A DNA stretch of 64,000 bases from Eurosta solidaginis (Eukaryota; Arthropoda; Insecta; Diptera; Tephritidae): the NCBI RefSeq assembly GCF_040869045.1, contig NC_090319.1, positions 56,950,779 through 57,014,778 of the forward strand, read 5' to 3'. Each line of letters opens with the position of its first letter. Position 1 is the first letter of the stretch. Positions 1 to 13,011 of this stretch are shown here, one piece after another. Position numbers and translations under genes: made by a program. Below the pieces are notes generated by a model. The model saw only the letters and a list, made by a program, of their open reading frames with translations. It ran no database searches and was not told the origin of the DNA.

Positions 1-2180
1 AAGTAAATTATGTCAAGATTCAACTCCAGTAATGATATGGTGCAACAAAATACAAAAATAAAAGAAAATTTAAAAATGGGCGTGGCTCCGCCCTTTTTCA
101 TTTAATTTGTCTAGGATACTTTTAACGCCATAAGTCGAACAAAAATTAACCAATCCTTTTGAAATTTGGTAGGGGCATAGATTTTATGGCGATAACTGTT
201 TTCTGTGAAAATGGGCGAAATCGGTTGATGCCACGCCCAGTTTTTATACACAGTCGTCCGTCTGTCCTTCCGCATGGCCGTTAACACGATAACTTGAGCA
301 AAAATCGATATATCTTTACTAAACTCAGTTCACGTACTTATCTGAACTCACTTTATCTTGGTATGAAAAATGAACGAAATCCGACTATGACCACGCCCAC
401 TTTTTCCATATCGAAAATTACGAAAAATGAAAAAAATGCCATAATTCTATACCAAATACGAAAAAAGGGATGAAATATGGTAAGGTAATTGGATTGTTTT
501 ATTGACGCGAAATATAACTTTAGAAAAAACTTTATAAAATGGTTGTGACACCTACCATATTAAATAGAAGAAAATGAAAAAGTTCTGCAGGGCGAAATAA
601 AAAACCCTTAAAATCTTGGCAGGTATTACATATATAAATAAATTAGCGGTATCCAACAGATGATGTTCTGGGTCACCCTGGTCCACATTTTGGTCGATAT
701 CTGGAAAACGCCTTCACATATACAACTACCACCACTCCCTTTTAAAACTCTCATTAATACCTTTAATTTGATACCCATATCGTACAAACTCATTCTAGAG
801 TCACCCCTGGTCCACCTTTATGGCGATATTTCGAAAAGGCGAACACCTATAGAACGAAGGCCTACTCCCTTTTAAAAACACTCATTAGCACCTTTCATTT
901 GATACCCATATCGTACAAACAAAGTCTAGAGTCACCCCTGGTCCAGAAAGGCCCACTCCCTCTTAAAATACTCATTAACTCCTTTCGTTTGATACCCATA
1001 TTGCACAAACGAATTCTAGGGTCACCCCTGGTCCACCTTTATGGCGATATCTCGAAACGGCGTCCACCTATGGAACTAAGGATTACTCCCTTTTAAAATA
1101 CTCATTAACACCTTTCATTTGATACCCATATCGTACAAACGCATTCTAGAGTCACACCTGGTCCATCTTTATGGCGATATCTCGAAAAGGCGTCCACCTA
1201 TAGAACTAAGGCCCACTCCCTTTTAAAATAATCATTAACACCTTTCATTTGATACCCATATCATACAAACAAATTATAAAGTCACCCCTGGTCCACCTTT
1301 ATGGCGATATCTCGAAAAGGCGAACACCTATAAAACGAAGGCCCACTCCCTTTTAAAAATACTCATTAACACCTTTCATTTGATACCCATATCGTACAAA
1401 CAAAGTCTAGAGTCACCCCTGGTCCACCTTTATTGCGATACCTCGAAAATGCGTCCACCTATAGAACTAAGGCCCACTCCCTCTTAAAATACTCATTAAC
1501 TCCTTTCGTTTGGTACCCATATTGCACAAACGAATTCTAGAGTCACCCCTGGCCCACCTTTATGGCGATATCTCGAAACGGCGTCCACCTATAGAACTAA
1601 GGCCCACTCCCTTTTAAAATACTCATTAACACCTTTCGTTTGATGCCCATATTGTGCAAACAAATTCTAGGGTCACCCCTGGTCCACCTTTATGGCGATA
1701 TCTCGAAACGGCGTCCACCTATGGAACTAAGGATTACTCCTTTTTAAAATGCTCATTAACACCTTTCATTTGATACCCATATCATACAAACAAATTCTAA
1801 AGTCACCCCTGGTCCACCTTCATGGCGATATCTCGAAAAGGCGAACACCTATAAAACGAAAGCCCACTCCCTTTTAAAAATACTCATTAACACCTTTCAT
1901 TTGATACCCATATCGTACAAACGCATTCTGGAGTCAACCCTGATCTACCTTTATGGCTATATCCCTAAATGGCGTCCACCTATAGAACTATGGCCCACTC
2001 CCTCATAAAATACTCTTTAATGCCTTTCATTTGATACACATGTCATACAAACACATTCCAGGGTTTCCCTCGGTTCATTTTCCTACATGGTTATTTTCCC
2101 TTATGTTGTCACCATAGCTCTCAACTGAGTATGTAATGTTCGGTTACACCCGAACTTAACCTTCCTTACTTGTTTTTTTT
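1..2180 (+). mobile_element. Helentron/DINE-like repeat, copy 1 (cut by window edge)
   Basis: Right part of an interspersed repeat also found at 16.7-18.5, 48.7-50.3 and 51.3-52.1 kb. It carries the gggcgtggctccgccc block, the gtccgtctgtcc block near 245-275, a 130-bp minisatellite (about 700-2060), and at the right end a perfect hairpin GTTCGG/CCGAAC (2138-2155), then CTTACTTGTT. Internal tandem repeats and a hairpin about 10-20 nt from the terminus resemble DINE-1/Helentron-associated elements; that assignment is an inference. The small ORFs inside are not credible genes. Confidence 0.7.
700..2060 (+). repeat. 130-bp minisatellite, about 10 units
   Basis: Units begin with gatacccatatcgtacaaac and continue through ggtccacctttatggcgata, the tcgaaaaggcg block and cccactcccttttaaaat. 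Anchor positions at about 991, 1121, 1251, 1382, 1512, 1642, 1772 and 1903 give a period of 130-131 bp; one interval near 900-991 is shortened to 91 bp by a deletion. Units differ by scattered substitutions. Confidence 0.9.
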
Positions 2181-2223
2181 GAAGAATAAAGCAAAAAACT
2201 AGCAACGAACTTTACATTTTGCG

Positions 2224-2649
2224 ATGTCACGAATTCAGTTTCAGAGATATAGAACAAATATTTGGTGTGGATATAAAAATGAACTTATTCTTCCTATTGA
2301 GCGGATGAACTACCAAAGGTCGTTGCATCGTTCGATATCTCTGAAGCAGTCACGGTGCATCGGCCACTTATATACATCAAGAAACCCGCAATGCGCAATT
2401 AGTATTCTACGGGCATCTTTTAAACGCCAAACAAACTATAACCAGCAAAGAGCAGAAAATGGGTTTAGAAAAGAGAAATTCAGGATCGCAGCCACTCTTA
2501 CAGGCCAGGGGCTGCTTGGTCTACACGCGGAAGGAATGGGAATCCCTCCAACGAAAGGTGTAGAAGCTGTAGTCAAGTCCATTTCCTGTGCGATTGCCCA
2601 GTTCTTGCTTATATTGAGTCCCTTATTGAAGAAGTTTTGTGCTGCCTGA
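2224..2649 (+). other. Unidentified 141-codon open frame, doubtful
   Basis: Opens just after the end of the DINE-like repeat. The translation shows no domain, signal peptide or membrane segment that I recognise, and no convincing promoter or poly(A) signal. It could be a chance ORF or a decayed repeat; I would not count it as a gene. Confidence 0.12.
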
Positions 2650-2760
2650 TTTAAGGACGGTATTAAATCGATCCATAAATGATCGTATACCTGCTACGAT
2701 CTAAGCAGATGGTTTGAGTAAAACACACACAGGGCATTATTTAATAATTTGCTGCAGAAG

Positions 2761-3059
2761 AATAAAATAAATGCAAAACGCGATAGCCTAGGAAGAGACT
2801 TAATGGCCAGGCTTCTCTTCCTATTCTCCTACAAATGGCGGGATGTTTTACGCCGACTCCGAACGGCATCTGCAAGGCAGATGAGTTTTCACTGAGAAGC
2901 TTTTCACGGCAGATATCCACTCGGGGTGCTTGCCAAATCACTGCCAAGGGGCGATCCCGCTTAGAGGTTTCTTCAAATTAAAATTTGCTTTGCCCGTGGC
3001 GTGAACGCAAACTTTTCGGTGTGGTAGGCGGAGCACGCTACCACCACACCACGTCGGCA
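2761..3059 (-). mobile_element. tRNA-headed SINE, copy a (diverged)
   Basis: Minus-strand copy of the SINE described at 18779-19131. The tRNA-like head is at the right (gtggtaggcggagcacgc) and the AT-rich tail at the left. The short direct repeat agaagaat at 2753-2760 and 3060-3067 is a plausible target-site duplication. Confidence 0.75.
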
Positions 3060-4590
3060 AGAAGAATGTGCATTAAAATCTCTTGTTGCCAGTCTCTCAA
3101 GGCGAGCAGAACAACAACCAACCAACCAACCTGCGTCAATTTCAAAGCAGATTTCGAAGAAACTGCTGTCAGAAATCCGCTATACGACTGTACCAAAAGA
3201 TCTTCAGCATAACTACCATCGATTGAGATGAACTTTTTGGAGCCACTCAAGGTCAAATCATGGTACAGAAGAGGCCATTTCCTACTTTGCGATTACTTTG
3301 AATAGTAGATATAGTAACGGCAGTACAACTAAAACGCTCTTGCTGATGTTGTTATTGCAGTAAGTCCGTACATCTATTCAAAGCTTGCCGAAGCTTTAAT
3401 GAAGCATTTGAAACCAATTTTCTTTACTAATTTTAAATAAGTCATAAAGTAGCAGTCAAAGTACAAATAATGATGCTTATATTCACTAATTCCGCCATCT
3501 ACCCTAAAGATCAGGACAAATCATGGAGTGAAAAAAACTTATGCGATATACCGCCAAAAAGTCATGAAGGCGCTAACAATGCAGTTTTCTTATCCTCATC
3601 AACATGCCTGAGGCTATAGAGGTCAACAAAGCAGTGACACAAAAAAAGTTGTGCTGGCAATGCAAAAAATATGTTTGTGGTGAATACAAGAACCTTTCCC
3701 CAAAATAACTATTTGGTTTACTTCTAATTCGTATTTTTTCCTTTGTTGAGTTATAGAATTTTCGCATTTGTTTTATTATCACAATTTTGTGTTGCAGCAA
3801 AAGCTATAACAACAACACATACATACACCAACCAACTAACTAACAAATAACCAGCGGCAATCAACCGAAATGTTGTCCAACCAACTAAACCGGATTCAAT
3901 GACAGAAGTTCTGTTACAGAATAAAGATCCCGCAGAGTCGAGATGGTCGCTTAATTGATATGGAGAACGGCAGTGTCGAACTGAATGAGTGTAAGCGTAC
4001 GACGTGTAAAGGGGTTCAAATGTGGAGGCAAGCGACATTGGCAAATTGCCCATTGGCAATGTTGTCAACACATCACAGCGAATGCGAAATACCAAAAATG
4101 AATTAAATGCACATTTCTGAGACTCAGCATGAATGAACACTAACAAAGATAGGCATATGTATATGTATGAGTATGGAAACGTTGCCATATTTATTATGGT
4201 CGTCCTTATTTCGTCCTTTGCGAAAAAAGAATCATTGTTACAATACGTTAGATATCACCCTAATCTCATGTATTGTGCGAAATACTCAAACCCGAAGTAG
4301 TCGAACTGATTGGATCTACTAACGACCACATAGTACGTAATTCACAATAAGCCCATTCGCACCGTAATGCCTGCCTTCTCTTGCAGGGATAAAAACTCGA
4401 ACAAATTAAATGAAGATATTCGTCGCCCTTTCGTTCCTGTGCAAATACGTCAATGTTGGAAGCTGGGAAGGAACGCGTTTATCTGGAAACCAGATTTGAC
4501 AGCGAAATAATATCAGCCTTGAAATTTAAAGTATCAATTTTGTCAAAAAGCGCTACTTTAGATTGAATTAGTTGAAGAGTCAAATCTTAA
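3060..4590. other. Gene-free stretch
   Basis: AT-rich intronic sequence. Short ORFs lack coding features. Only scattered simple repeats such as acaacaaccaaccaacc near 3110 were seen. Confidence 0.5.
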
Positions 4591-5430
4591 CTATCCTGAT
4601 GTATGATGCGGAATGAAGGATGTGCTCGAAAATGTTTGGAATGTTTCTTGATGTGGTCGAGAAAAAATAAGCCGGGATGCCAAATGAAGCAAAGGCAACT
4701 TAGTATGAGCTTTTACGACTAAGCAGAAAAATCCAATTAGGTACCAGTACTCAAATATGTTATAAAATAACTCTGTATCTTGGAAAATATAACAATCCGG
4801 CCTATAGGTTAATGGCTGCCTTGAATATCTGACGACCCTTCCGCTACCAGTAGGCGGAGTCTTGATTTCGCGAGCACAGGGCATGAACAGACATGTTCAA
4901 CTGTTTTTTGGGCAGTCCACACTTTCTGCGTCTGCTGTGACTGATGATACCTAATCTATAAGCATGTGACGCCTATCATGAGCCTCAAATCTTCTCTCTT
5001 TAGAGATAGGAACCACTTTGTTAGTCTAATGCCGTAAGACTTAGATATGATCTTAGAAATGCAGCCTCGTACATCAGTTTCCTACTTCATTGGTCATATG
5101 GAAATAATGCCGTAAGACTTGAGATATGATCTTAGAAATTTTGCAGCCTCGTACATCAATCCACGCCTTTCCTACTGCATTGATCATATGGAAATTCTGT
5201 ATCCTTTTGATTTCACCCAAGCGGATTGGTACGTATACTGTGGCACTCATTAGCTGCATTCTTTCTGCTAACTCATTTGCCATTTTTGTTACCTTCTTCC
5301 CCCCCAGCTAGAACGAATTCCCAATTACGTACAACTTTTCTGAATATATACCGATCCATGCGCATCCTAAATAAAATTGGCTACAATTTTGTCATTGATT
5401 TCCTTACGACTTAGTTTCTCTTTTAAGGTG
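4591..5430 (-). mobile_element. Decayed LINE 3' part (RNase H type), copy 1
   Basis: Minus-strand fragments read ANELAERMQL near 5283, then IRLGEIKRIQNF, and further on DTELFYNI near 4785. The same order of segments occurs at 52743-53370, where the RNase H motif YYWIPGHKGNEGNEKA is still readable. Reading frames are broken and a piece around 5025-5100 is duplicated at 5107-5190. This is a dead fragment of an I-like non-LTR retrotransposon (clade assignment inferred). Confidence 0.6.
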
Positions 5431-5772
5431 AATCAATCGTCGGCGAAAATTGTTATGTGTAACACGACTGCAGTGATTTGTTAACGGAAAGGATAAATAT
5501 AGGTATGATTGCCTGAATACAATCCTATCACGCCTTGCTCCATTTAGTTTGCAGCCCTGAGCCATTATCTAAACTCCCCGACAAAGCGTAATCTTCTGAC
5601 CTAATTCAGCAGTCTTTCATGTTGAAAATCAAAGTTTAAGCTTTTGTCGGCCCTTTCTAGTTGGACCGTAATACTCTGCAGAGCTGCATAGGAAATTGAG
5701 CGTTTTTAATAAGCACCGTTCGGACTACGCACTTAATTACTAAGCGATTTATTTAATTCAGACCTTAGTTTT

Positions 5773-6018
5773 GGCGGCCGCCGTGGCGTGGTGGTAGGGT
5801 GCTCTGCCTACCACCCCAAAGATGCTGGGTTCACACCTCGGGCAATGCATCCGAGTGTATTTCTGCAATGAAAAGCTTCTCAGTGAAAGCTTATCTGCCC
5901 TGCAGATGCCGTTCGGTGTCGGTCCCGCCCCACCAATTTTTAGGAAGAATTAAAAGGAGCACACCCCAAATTGGAAGCTCGGCTTAAAATCTCTTCGGAG
6001 GTTATCGTGCCTTATATC
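5773..6018 (+). mobile_element. tRNA-headed SINE, copy b (internally deleted)
   Basis: The head ggcggccgccgtggcg with GGTTCACACCTC (B-box-like) is followed directly by the cgagtgtatttctgc block, so about 50-80 bp of the usual body is missing. The tail ends at ttatcgtgccttatat. Confidence 0.75.
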
Positions 6019-6295
6019 TAATTTTGGAGATTTAAAGTCCGGGTATTGAAATGAGCCTAAAAATACAGGTTCGAACTTCTTACTTTTGGACTAATAAAAT
6101 AATTACGGTTTTAATAGTTATTCCAGACTCACGTCATGAACCCATAAACAAATTTTCCAAAATTTGAGCTGAGTAGATTACGTCGATATCAGAACCAGCA
6201 CTTTTAAGTTACATATAATATGAGAATTGTTTACTTGGGTAACCAAACTTCTATGCTTCTCTGCTCCGATCCTTAGATATTTGGCTACTCTGTCT

Positions 6296-6630
6296 TACGA
6301 TGGTAAATCGATAAGCAATCTATAACTTTCAATGGTAAATAGATAACTATTTGATAAACAATTAATAACTTTTCGATAGCCAATCGATCACTTTTCGATA
6401 ACAAATCGATAACTTTTTGATAATAAATCGATAACTTTGCGATAACAAATTGGTAACAATCCAAAAGCTTAACGATAACAAATTTTGTTAATATATAGAT
6501 AATTTTAGGATAATAAATCGATAAATTTTTGATAAAAAACCGATAACTCGTCAATAAAAATCGATATTTCAATATACATTTTGTTATCGAATGCAAATTT
6601 ATAACACTTCGCTAACAAATCGATAATTCG
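6296..6630. repeat. Degenerate AATCGATAAC minisatellite
   Basis: Many diverged copies of a unit of about 17-18 bp of the form cgataacaaatcgataac fill 335 bp. The antisense ORF of 103 codons here is only the translated repeat. Confidence 0.8.
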
Positions 6631-7829
6631 TCTACGCCATGTCGAAAACACACATATAACAAACTTTTCCTTTCCTTACAAAAAGTAAAACTTTTGCGCC
6701 ACCATGCCCACGAACGACCCTAGTACTCATATTTGTATGTAAATTCGCAATGAATGGGTGTACGTAAAATGCAAAATTGTGTTCAATCGTTGTACTGCTG
6801 GAAAAGACATTGTGAAATAAGAATCATTGTTGAATAACCAAAATGTCATATTCGGCCTGCAGCCATACTACATACAACATACGACATACGACCAGTACAT
6901 GAAAGGAATTACGATGTAATCGCTGCAGAGGCGTAAAACGGCAGAGCCTTACGCAGCTCATTTAGCACTACATCCATTTTACTTAAGTTGTTATTTTTTT
7001 TTTCATGTTTTCAAATTAAATAGCATTTGCTCAGAATATCGACCAAAAAAGCCTAAAGATATGTAAATATAAATTATCTTGGTTGCCTGCAAAGCTTATA
7101 ACAGAATTTTTAATTTCAATTTTTTTCGGACCACTTCCTCTTTTGTACATATTTGCGACTTAAGAAAATAAATTAAAATAATAGCTTATAGAATTTATTA
7201 ACTGCAAATCTGTCATAGAGCCAAATTTCATTTTGAAATTATGCCAAAGTGAAATGGCATGGAAAATCCGCAATGCCACATGATATATGAGTACGAGTAT
7301 TTAGTGTGTAAATCGTTGCAGAACGTCAGTAGTCATCTGATTCAAGTGACTGCTTCATTGCCAAGCGCATTCAATTCAAATTAAGAAGGATTTAAGAAAT
7401 GAAATTTAAGGAATTCTTTGCTGCATTTACAAAAAAATATCGCAGCGAAGGATATGATTGCAATTTATTTTTCTCACCACAAATGCAGTTTACACTGTTT
7501 TTCCTCCCTACTTCTTTGGCCAAAAGGAATGTGAAGCACTCACTCACTCTTGGCGTTTCAAAAGTGTGTTGTTCGATTTTTTTTGGTGCTACATACAACG
7601 AGTAGTTAGTTTTGTAAAGATGTCTGTACATTAGGGTGTTTCCCTATCGCAAACTGTGTTTCTTTATCTTTTTCTATTGTTTATGTATAATTATTTTGCC
7701 GCATTGCTGTACGCGATAAACTTCGAAACGAACTACTCCATGAGCTTGCAATTTGGGTCGTCGATAGCTTATTAGCTTGATCATGCTGTAGGAGACCAGT
7801 TTACGGTAAAATTCGTATATGTAGTGCGA

Positions 7830-8520
7830 TAAGGAGAGAGAGAAAGAAAGAGCGGATGTCGAGAGGAAAATAAAGAGCAAGAGAGAGACTTTAAATGATA
7901 GAGTGAGGTAAGGGGGAGATGTGAAAAAAAAGAAGAGGTAATGGAAAAAAATGGCAGAGGAGAGGGGAGGTAAAAAGGAAAGAGTGAGCGACAAAAACTT
8001 TGTGAAGTTCCTCTGAAATTGTCAAGGAAACCAAAATACGAGCAGGATTTTTTACCTTATACAATTCCTGTGTTACGTTGCTTGCCATGAACTGCGAGAG
8101 AGACTACCTCTCCGTTTTTTCGAAATCTGGTAGGTAGGTAGGTTATTAAGCAGATAGTCCTACTTTTTATAAAAGTGGGCTATTCATCTCTATATACCAG
8201 AAAACTGCGCTTATTGTTCCATTTAATTTGAGAGGGGAGCTAGAAGGGAGAATGGAGAGGAGGAATGAGTGAAACTTATAAGGATATGTAAGATACAGAA
8301 AGATGGAAAGTGGAAAGTTAAGGGAGAGGAAGAAGGTGGAAAGAATGAAATATTAGATGTGAAGTAGAAGAGAAAATGGAAAAACCAAGGAAATGAGAGA
8401 GGTCGAGAGAGATCGAGGCGAAGAGAGGGCAGTGTTGATAATAAGTGAGCGAGAGGGAGAAAGAGATGAAGAGGGAGGATACGGCGGAGTAAAAGGGAGG
8501 GAAAATTTTATAACAGCGCT
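7830..8520 (+). repeat. Purine-rich (GA) tract
   Basis: About 700 bp strongly biased to A and G on the plus strand (gagagagaaagaaagag and similar), broken by a normal stretch near 8000-8220. No gene. The antisense Ser/Leu/Phe-rich ORFs reflect the base bias. Confidence 0.75.
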
Positions 8521-11500
8521 ATGAGTGAATTCGGCTGTCTGAGTATATGCATACTCGTTCCTCTGGATGGCCTATACAGTTTTCGAACAAGAATCTTCCA
8601 TCCTTTTCGATTGCAAAAAATATCGTTAGAAAGATGCTCCTAAAATTTTTGAAGGCGTATGGAAAGAAGCAACTCTAGCTGCTCGTGGAAAACATGTGCC
8701 CCAAAAATTTAGTATATTTTGGATCCATTGGTATGAATTGCGATTACTGTCATATAAGCAGTCTTTTCTTGAGTGGATCATTTCCTAAAGTTTTTTTCCA
8801 AGGTTATATATGTGTAGCCGGTGGATACCATAGTATCCGATGACTATTACTTTACACGAATAGTAGTCGAAATAAGCCTTCTCTACTCTGTCTTAATTCC
8901 TGAAGAAGTAGATGAAGTGAAGATAGGAGAAAATATGGGATTTTTATTCACAATTCTGTTTTATTCCAGTTTTCATTGAGTCCACTTGTTGCGGCCCATG
9001 CAGGCAACCTACCATGCATTCGACGTCAAAAAAGATGAAGTGACGACGACTGGAAGCACAGTTGAATAAAAGTTCACTATAGTAGAGAGGAGTGTTGAAG
9101 CTTCTACGCGCGGGAACGTGCGCTAATACGCTAGACAATAAAAGCCGGCGTATGAGTGAGTGAGGCAATTCAGTTGTGTAACTGAACTACAACGATTATA
9201 GACTAAAAAGTAAGATAACAGAGCGATTCAAAAGAATTATATTTCATTTTGAGGAATCTTAGCCAGGTCAATGAGTTTAATGAGAAATTCTAGACTTGCG
9301 ATGACTTCGTGGTAGAGTATTCTTTGAACAGATTATTTTGCAGTCTTGACGACCCGCTGTTGTTCTCTATTGACGCGAAGGCCGGGTTCGCCTTTATTAA
9401 TTTTCTTTCATAAGTTGTGGGACGCATCTTTGTATGGCTGTCATACATTTTGATGCTCTTTTTACGGCTGTACTATTAAGGTGCTCGTCTTAAAATATAG
9501 TAAACTATATAGTTTCGGTTAATAATTTTTTACAAGCCACCCTAATGTCCATGTATGCTGACATCGAGAGGTCGCATTAAAATGCATAACATTCGTCCAT
9601 ACTCAGCTTGGCCTTTGCCATGTTAATTTCAGTTTATGCTCTTCTTGCAATCGACTTGCGTTCTACTGGATTGTAAAGGATAAATATGTATCTGGTCAAT
9701 AGCAGTGGTGTCATGTAGACATGAACACATAAAACCCTGTATACTTATATTTACACATATACTCTTGATATTCGTACGAACATGTTTTTCATAAATACAC
9801 ATTGATTGTTATCGTGTAGTAGTATGTAAATAAGTTTTAAGAAGAAAGTAGGCCGCAAGGACGCGTAGGCCGCAAAGATGCGGTATTTAGAAGATGAATA
9901 AATACGTGAATTAAATTTTGAAGTAGAGTGACATTTTCTGAATAGTGTCTGAGTTGATTGGTCAGTGCTCAATACAGAAGCTAACGTCTCGATGGCAAAT
10001 CAACCTCTCACTTCATAGCCAGCAAAGGCTACACTTCTTCCGTTTATTCCGTTAATTAAAGAAAAACCAAATTAACTTTCCCTCGGCAGCCTCGGCAATT
10101 TAATGTGCGTATCTCGCAGACCCTCCATGTTCTCAGAAGATCTGCGAGCGAGTTCAGAAATTTAATTGCGGCTTAGCTATTACTCTTGCTCTCAGAGTCA
10201 AATTTTTTGCTGATTCCTTACTAAGCTAGGCACTGCAATGGTTGTAGAATTTTGTTGGTTTTTAACAACTCTTGCTCTGGAAGGGAACCAAATCACATCA
10301 TAAATCCTTTGCCACCCATGCTCAGATGTGCTTACTATGTATCTGTATGTGACCAAAAATGCTTTCTAATTCCACTTGGATAGTCGTTGGATATCGTAAA
10401 CCTCGGAAAATGTTTGGAAAGCTTTTTCTTACGTGAATTTACAAAATTTCGAGGATCAGCTGATCATCTAGAAGATCGCACAAGTTTTTCAGAAACTTTG
10501 TACTTGAAAAACGTAATGAGTTACAATGTGTGGAGGATACGAGAGATTGCTTGCCCATAACATATCCCTGACTTCGGAGATACGGCAAGATTAAGAGCTT
10601 GATGGAGTTTATAGCCTACTCAAACTGGCGGTAATCAAATGGACAACAGCAGGAGAGCTACGAGGTTTTCGCTTACATAGAAAGCATGGCTGAAAAGCCA
10701 ACCAGTAAACATCTTCAAACAATAGGCGAGCTATTGGAACCAGCATTTAACCTTGAAGGAAATGGTCACATGGTCTGAAAGAAAATCATGCCAATACTGA
10801 AATGGATCTTTTCACCAGGCGATACAAATACCAATTTTTCGCCATCATTTTTTAACGGAGTGAGGCTTAAACTCTCAGCGGAGCTTAAATTGTTCGACAG
10901 CTTTTTGGACGGTAAAAAAGATGTATGTGTTAAAGTAGCCCGGGGTATAACTGTATTTCTACAATCAAAAGCGTTTTCAAAAAAATAATAAATCAGAAAA
11001 GGTATGACAAACGAAATGCTGTAAGACGCACGCTATTTCACATCAATGAGTTAGGAAACGCAGGTGGAGGCAGGCTTAGTTAGGAATAATATATTCTTGA
11101 AGCATCTAGCACTCTTCTTTTCTGGCAGATATGGGAGTAGGCTTTTAACTATGCTTCATATCTCTAGCTGATTTGGGGCTGAATTTAACAACTAAAATGT
11201 GGACCCGTATAACCTTGAATAATTTTGTACCGTGGATAATTTCAATATCTTTACCTTTACCGAGATATGGACCAAAATGTTGATGAGGAATATGCTAAAT
11301 GCATTTTTATTACTTTAAAGTTGTTTTCAACGCATTCTTGACTGGTCCCGAAGTCGGATAGATAAGTTACTTAATATATCGATAAGTAGGGTCCTCAATA
11401 AATCGCGTTGTGCCGAAATACGAAAATTTAGGCCTTTTGTCATTTTTGAAAACCCAAGTAATTTAATAAAGACATCTTGCAATATCTCCTGGACCTTATT

Positions 11501-12238
11501 CTTTAAGAGAGCTGCAAACAAAGTTACAAAGATGCACCCCCTCGGGGGGTATGGTCAAATTTGGGGGTTTCGATCCTATAAAACATTTTTGACCAGGATT
11601 CGTGCTCAGAGTAAAAAATCCCTTTTGAAACATTTGGTTTCGAATTATTTACTCAAAGATTACAGCGCAGGTTTATGAGTGTCTTAAATATGATTAAATA
11701 ATGAAATTTAGTTACAGTTTTTTAAAAAATGGCGCTCTTTGCGACAAATGCAGGTATTAGAAGCAGAGCTGCAAAGCTTTTCAAAGCTACCGCAACCCAA
11801 TTGTCAACCTCATCTACGCGAGGGGAATCCTGCTACATATAAGAGAGTGTATCATAAACATATTTAGCAGGCGAGGCTCTGTCGACCGAAAGTTCCTCAA
11901 GGAACTAGGGGTTGGGGAGGGAGGGATAGCCTAGAAAGTTTAATGACGTACATCAGAATTTATTCAAAAATACACAATCTCTAAATATTTTTCAAAAACT
12001 CCCTATCTGAGTTCAATGCATTTTGACATAAGAGGTAGTTAAGGAATATCATTCTGAGATAAGGCGTTCTTCAACCTAATTCTGATATAGGACTTTTTTG
12101 TGACAAGTCCTTAAATGAGAAATTTTTGAAAAGTATTTTGCGATAGGACGATTTCGAACTGGCAGCCGGCATGTGATGATACTCTACTCAGCAGCCGCTA
12201 TGAACTGATACAAAAGTCAAGAAAACTGCTTATTGTCA
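8521..12238. other. Gene-free intronic stretch
   Basis: No coding region supported. The region 11790-11940 contains a worn copy of the interspersed module with cccaattgtcaacct that recurs at 15230-15510 and 63283-63600. The rest is unique AT-rich DNA with short chance ORFs. Confidence 0.45.
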
Positions 12239-12240
12239 TA

Positions 12241-13011
12241 CACTGAAAGAAATGGTGCTAGTAAAATCAACAAATCGGTTCTGTTGTTCTTGACTTAACG
12301 GAGATTCGGTGAAATTGACCTAATTATGGTTAATTCGACCGAATTCTTCGTCAAACGAACAAATTAGTTTAGTCATTTCAACAGAAGGGAAATTGTCGCT
12401 CTAAGTTAAAAAAATTCTGTAAAATTGACAGATTCCTAATCAATCTAACTGATTTTTGTGTTAACAGAACTGATCTCACTGGTCATTTCAACAGCGATCA
12501 ACAGTCAATATATAAGCAAATTTCAAAGAGAATTTTACGCTCACTGCACTCTCTAATTTGTACTTATGTATGCTGTGTACTATATGTATGCACATATTTA
12601 CGTATGTATATGGCGGCCGCCGTGGTGTGATGGTAGCGTGCTCCGCCTACCACATCGAGGACCCTGGGTTCACACCCCGGGCAAAGCAACATAAAAATTT
12701 TAGAAATAAGGTTTATTTTCTAAGCGGGGTCGCCCCTCGGCACTATTCGGCAAGCGCTCCGAATGTATTTCTGCCATGAAAAGATCTCAGTGAAAACTCA
12801 TCTGCCTTGCAAATTCTGCAACATAGGTACTTTCGTACAAAGCTGTCGCAAGAACTTTTTTTTTGTTCATTTGACTACTAAAACGGTCAATTACGAATCA
12901 ACGATTTGTACGCAGTTGATTCAACATCTTGTTGCGATGAATAAAAATTTACAGAAATTTCGGTTGAATTGACCCGTATTTCCGTTGATTTTACCAGTCT
13001 TTTTTTCAGTG
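12241..13011. mobile_element. Tc1/mariner-type MITE with TA target site
   Basis: Inverted ends CACTGAAAGAAATGG (12241) and TCTTTTTTTCAGTG (to 13011) are both flanked by TA. Subterminal sequences also pair: tagtaaaatcaac on the left, gttgattttacca on the right. A TA duplication with CACTG/CAGTG ends suggests Tc1/mariner. No transposase is present. A SINE fragment (12611-12811) sits inside. Confidence 0.75.
12611..12811 (+). mobile_element. tRNA-headed SINE, copy c (3' part missing), inside a MITE
   Basis: The head ggcggccgccgtggtgtgat with GGTTCACACCCC is followed by the normal body up to ctcatctgccttgca; the last 140 bp and the tail are absent. The loss is at the 3' end, which is not the usual reverse-transcription truncation, so a later deletion is likely. 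Confidence 0.8.

Noticed and set aside
2224..2649. 141-codon ORF as a novel gene
   Set aside because: No domain, no regulatory signals, immediately next to a repeat end; listed only as doubtful.
6285..6596. 103-codon antisense ORF
   Set aside because: It is a translation of the AATCGATAAC minisatellite.
7674..8088. Ser/Leu/Phe-rich antisense ORFs
   Set aside because: They are caused by the GA-rich tract; no domain or start context.
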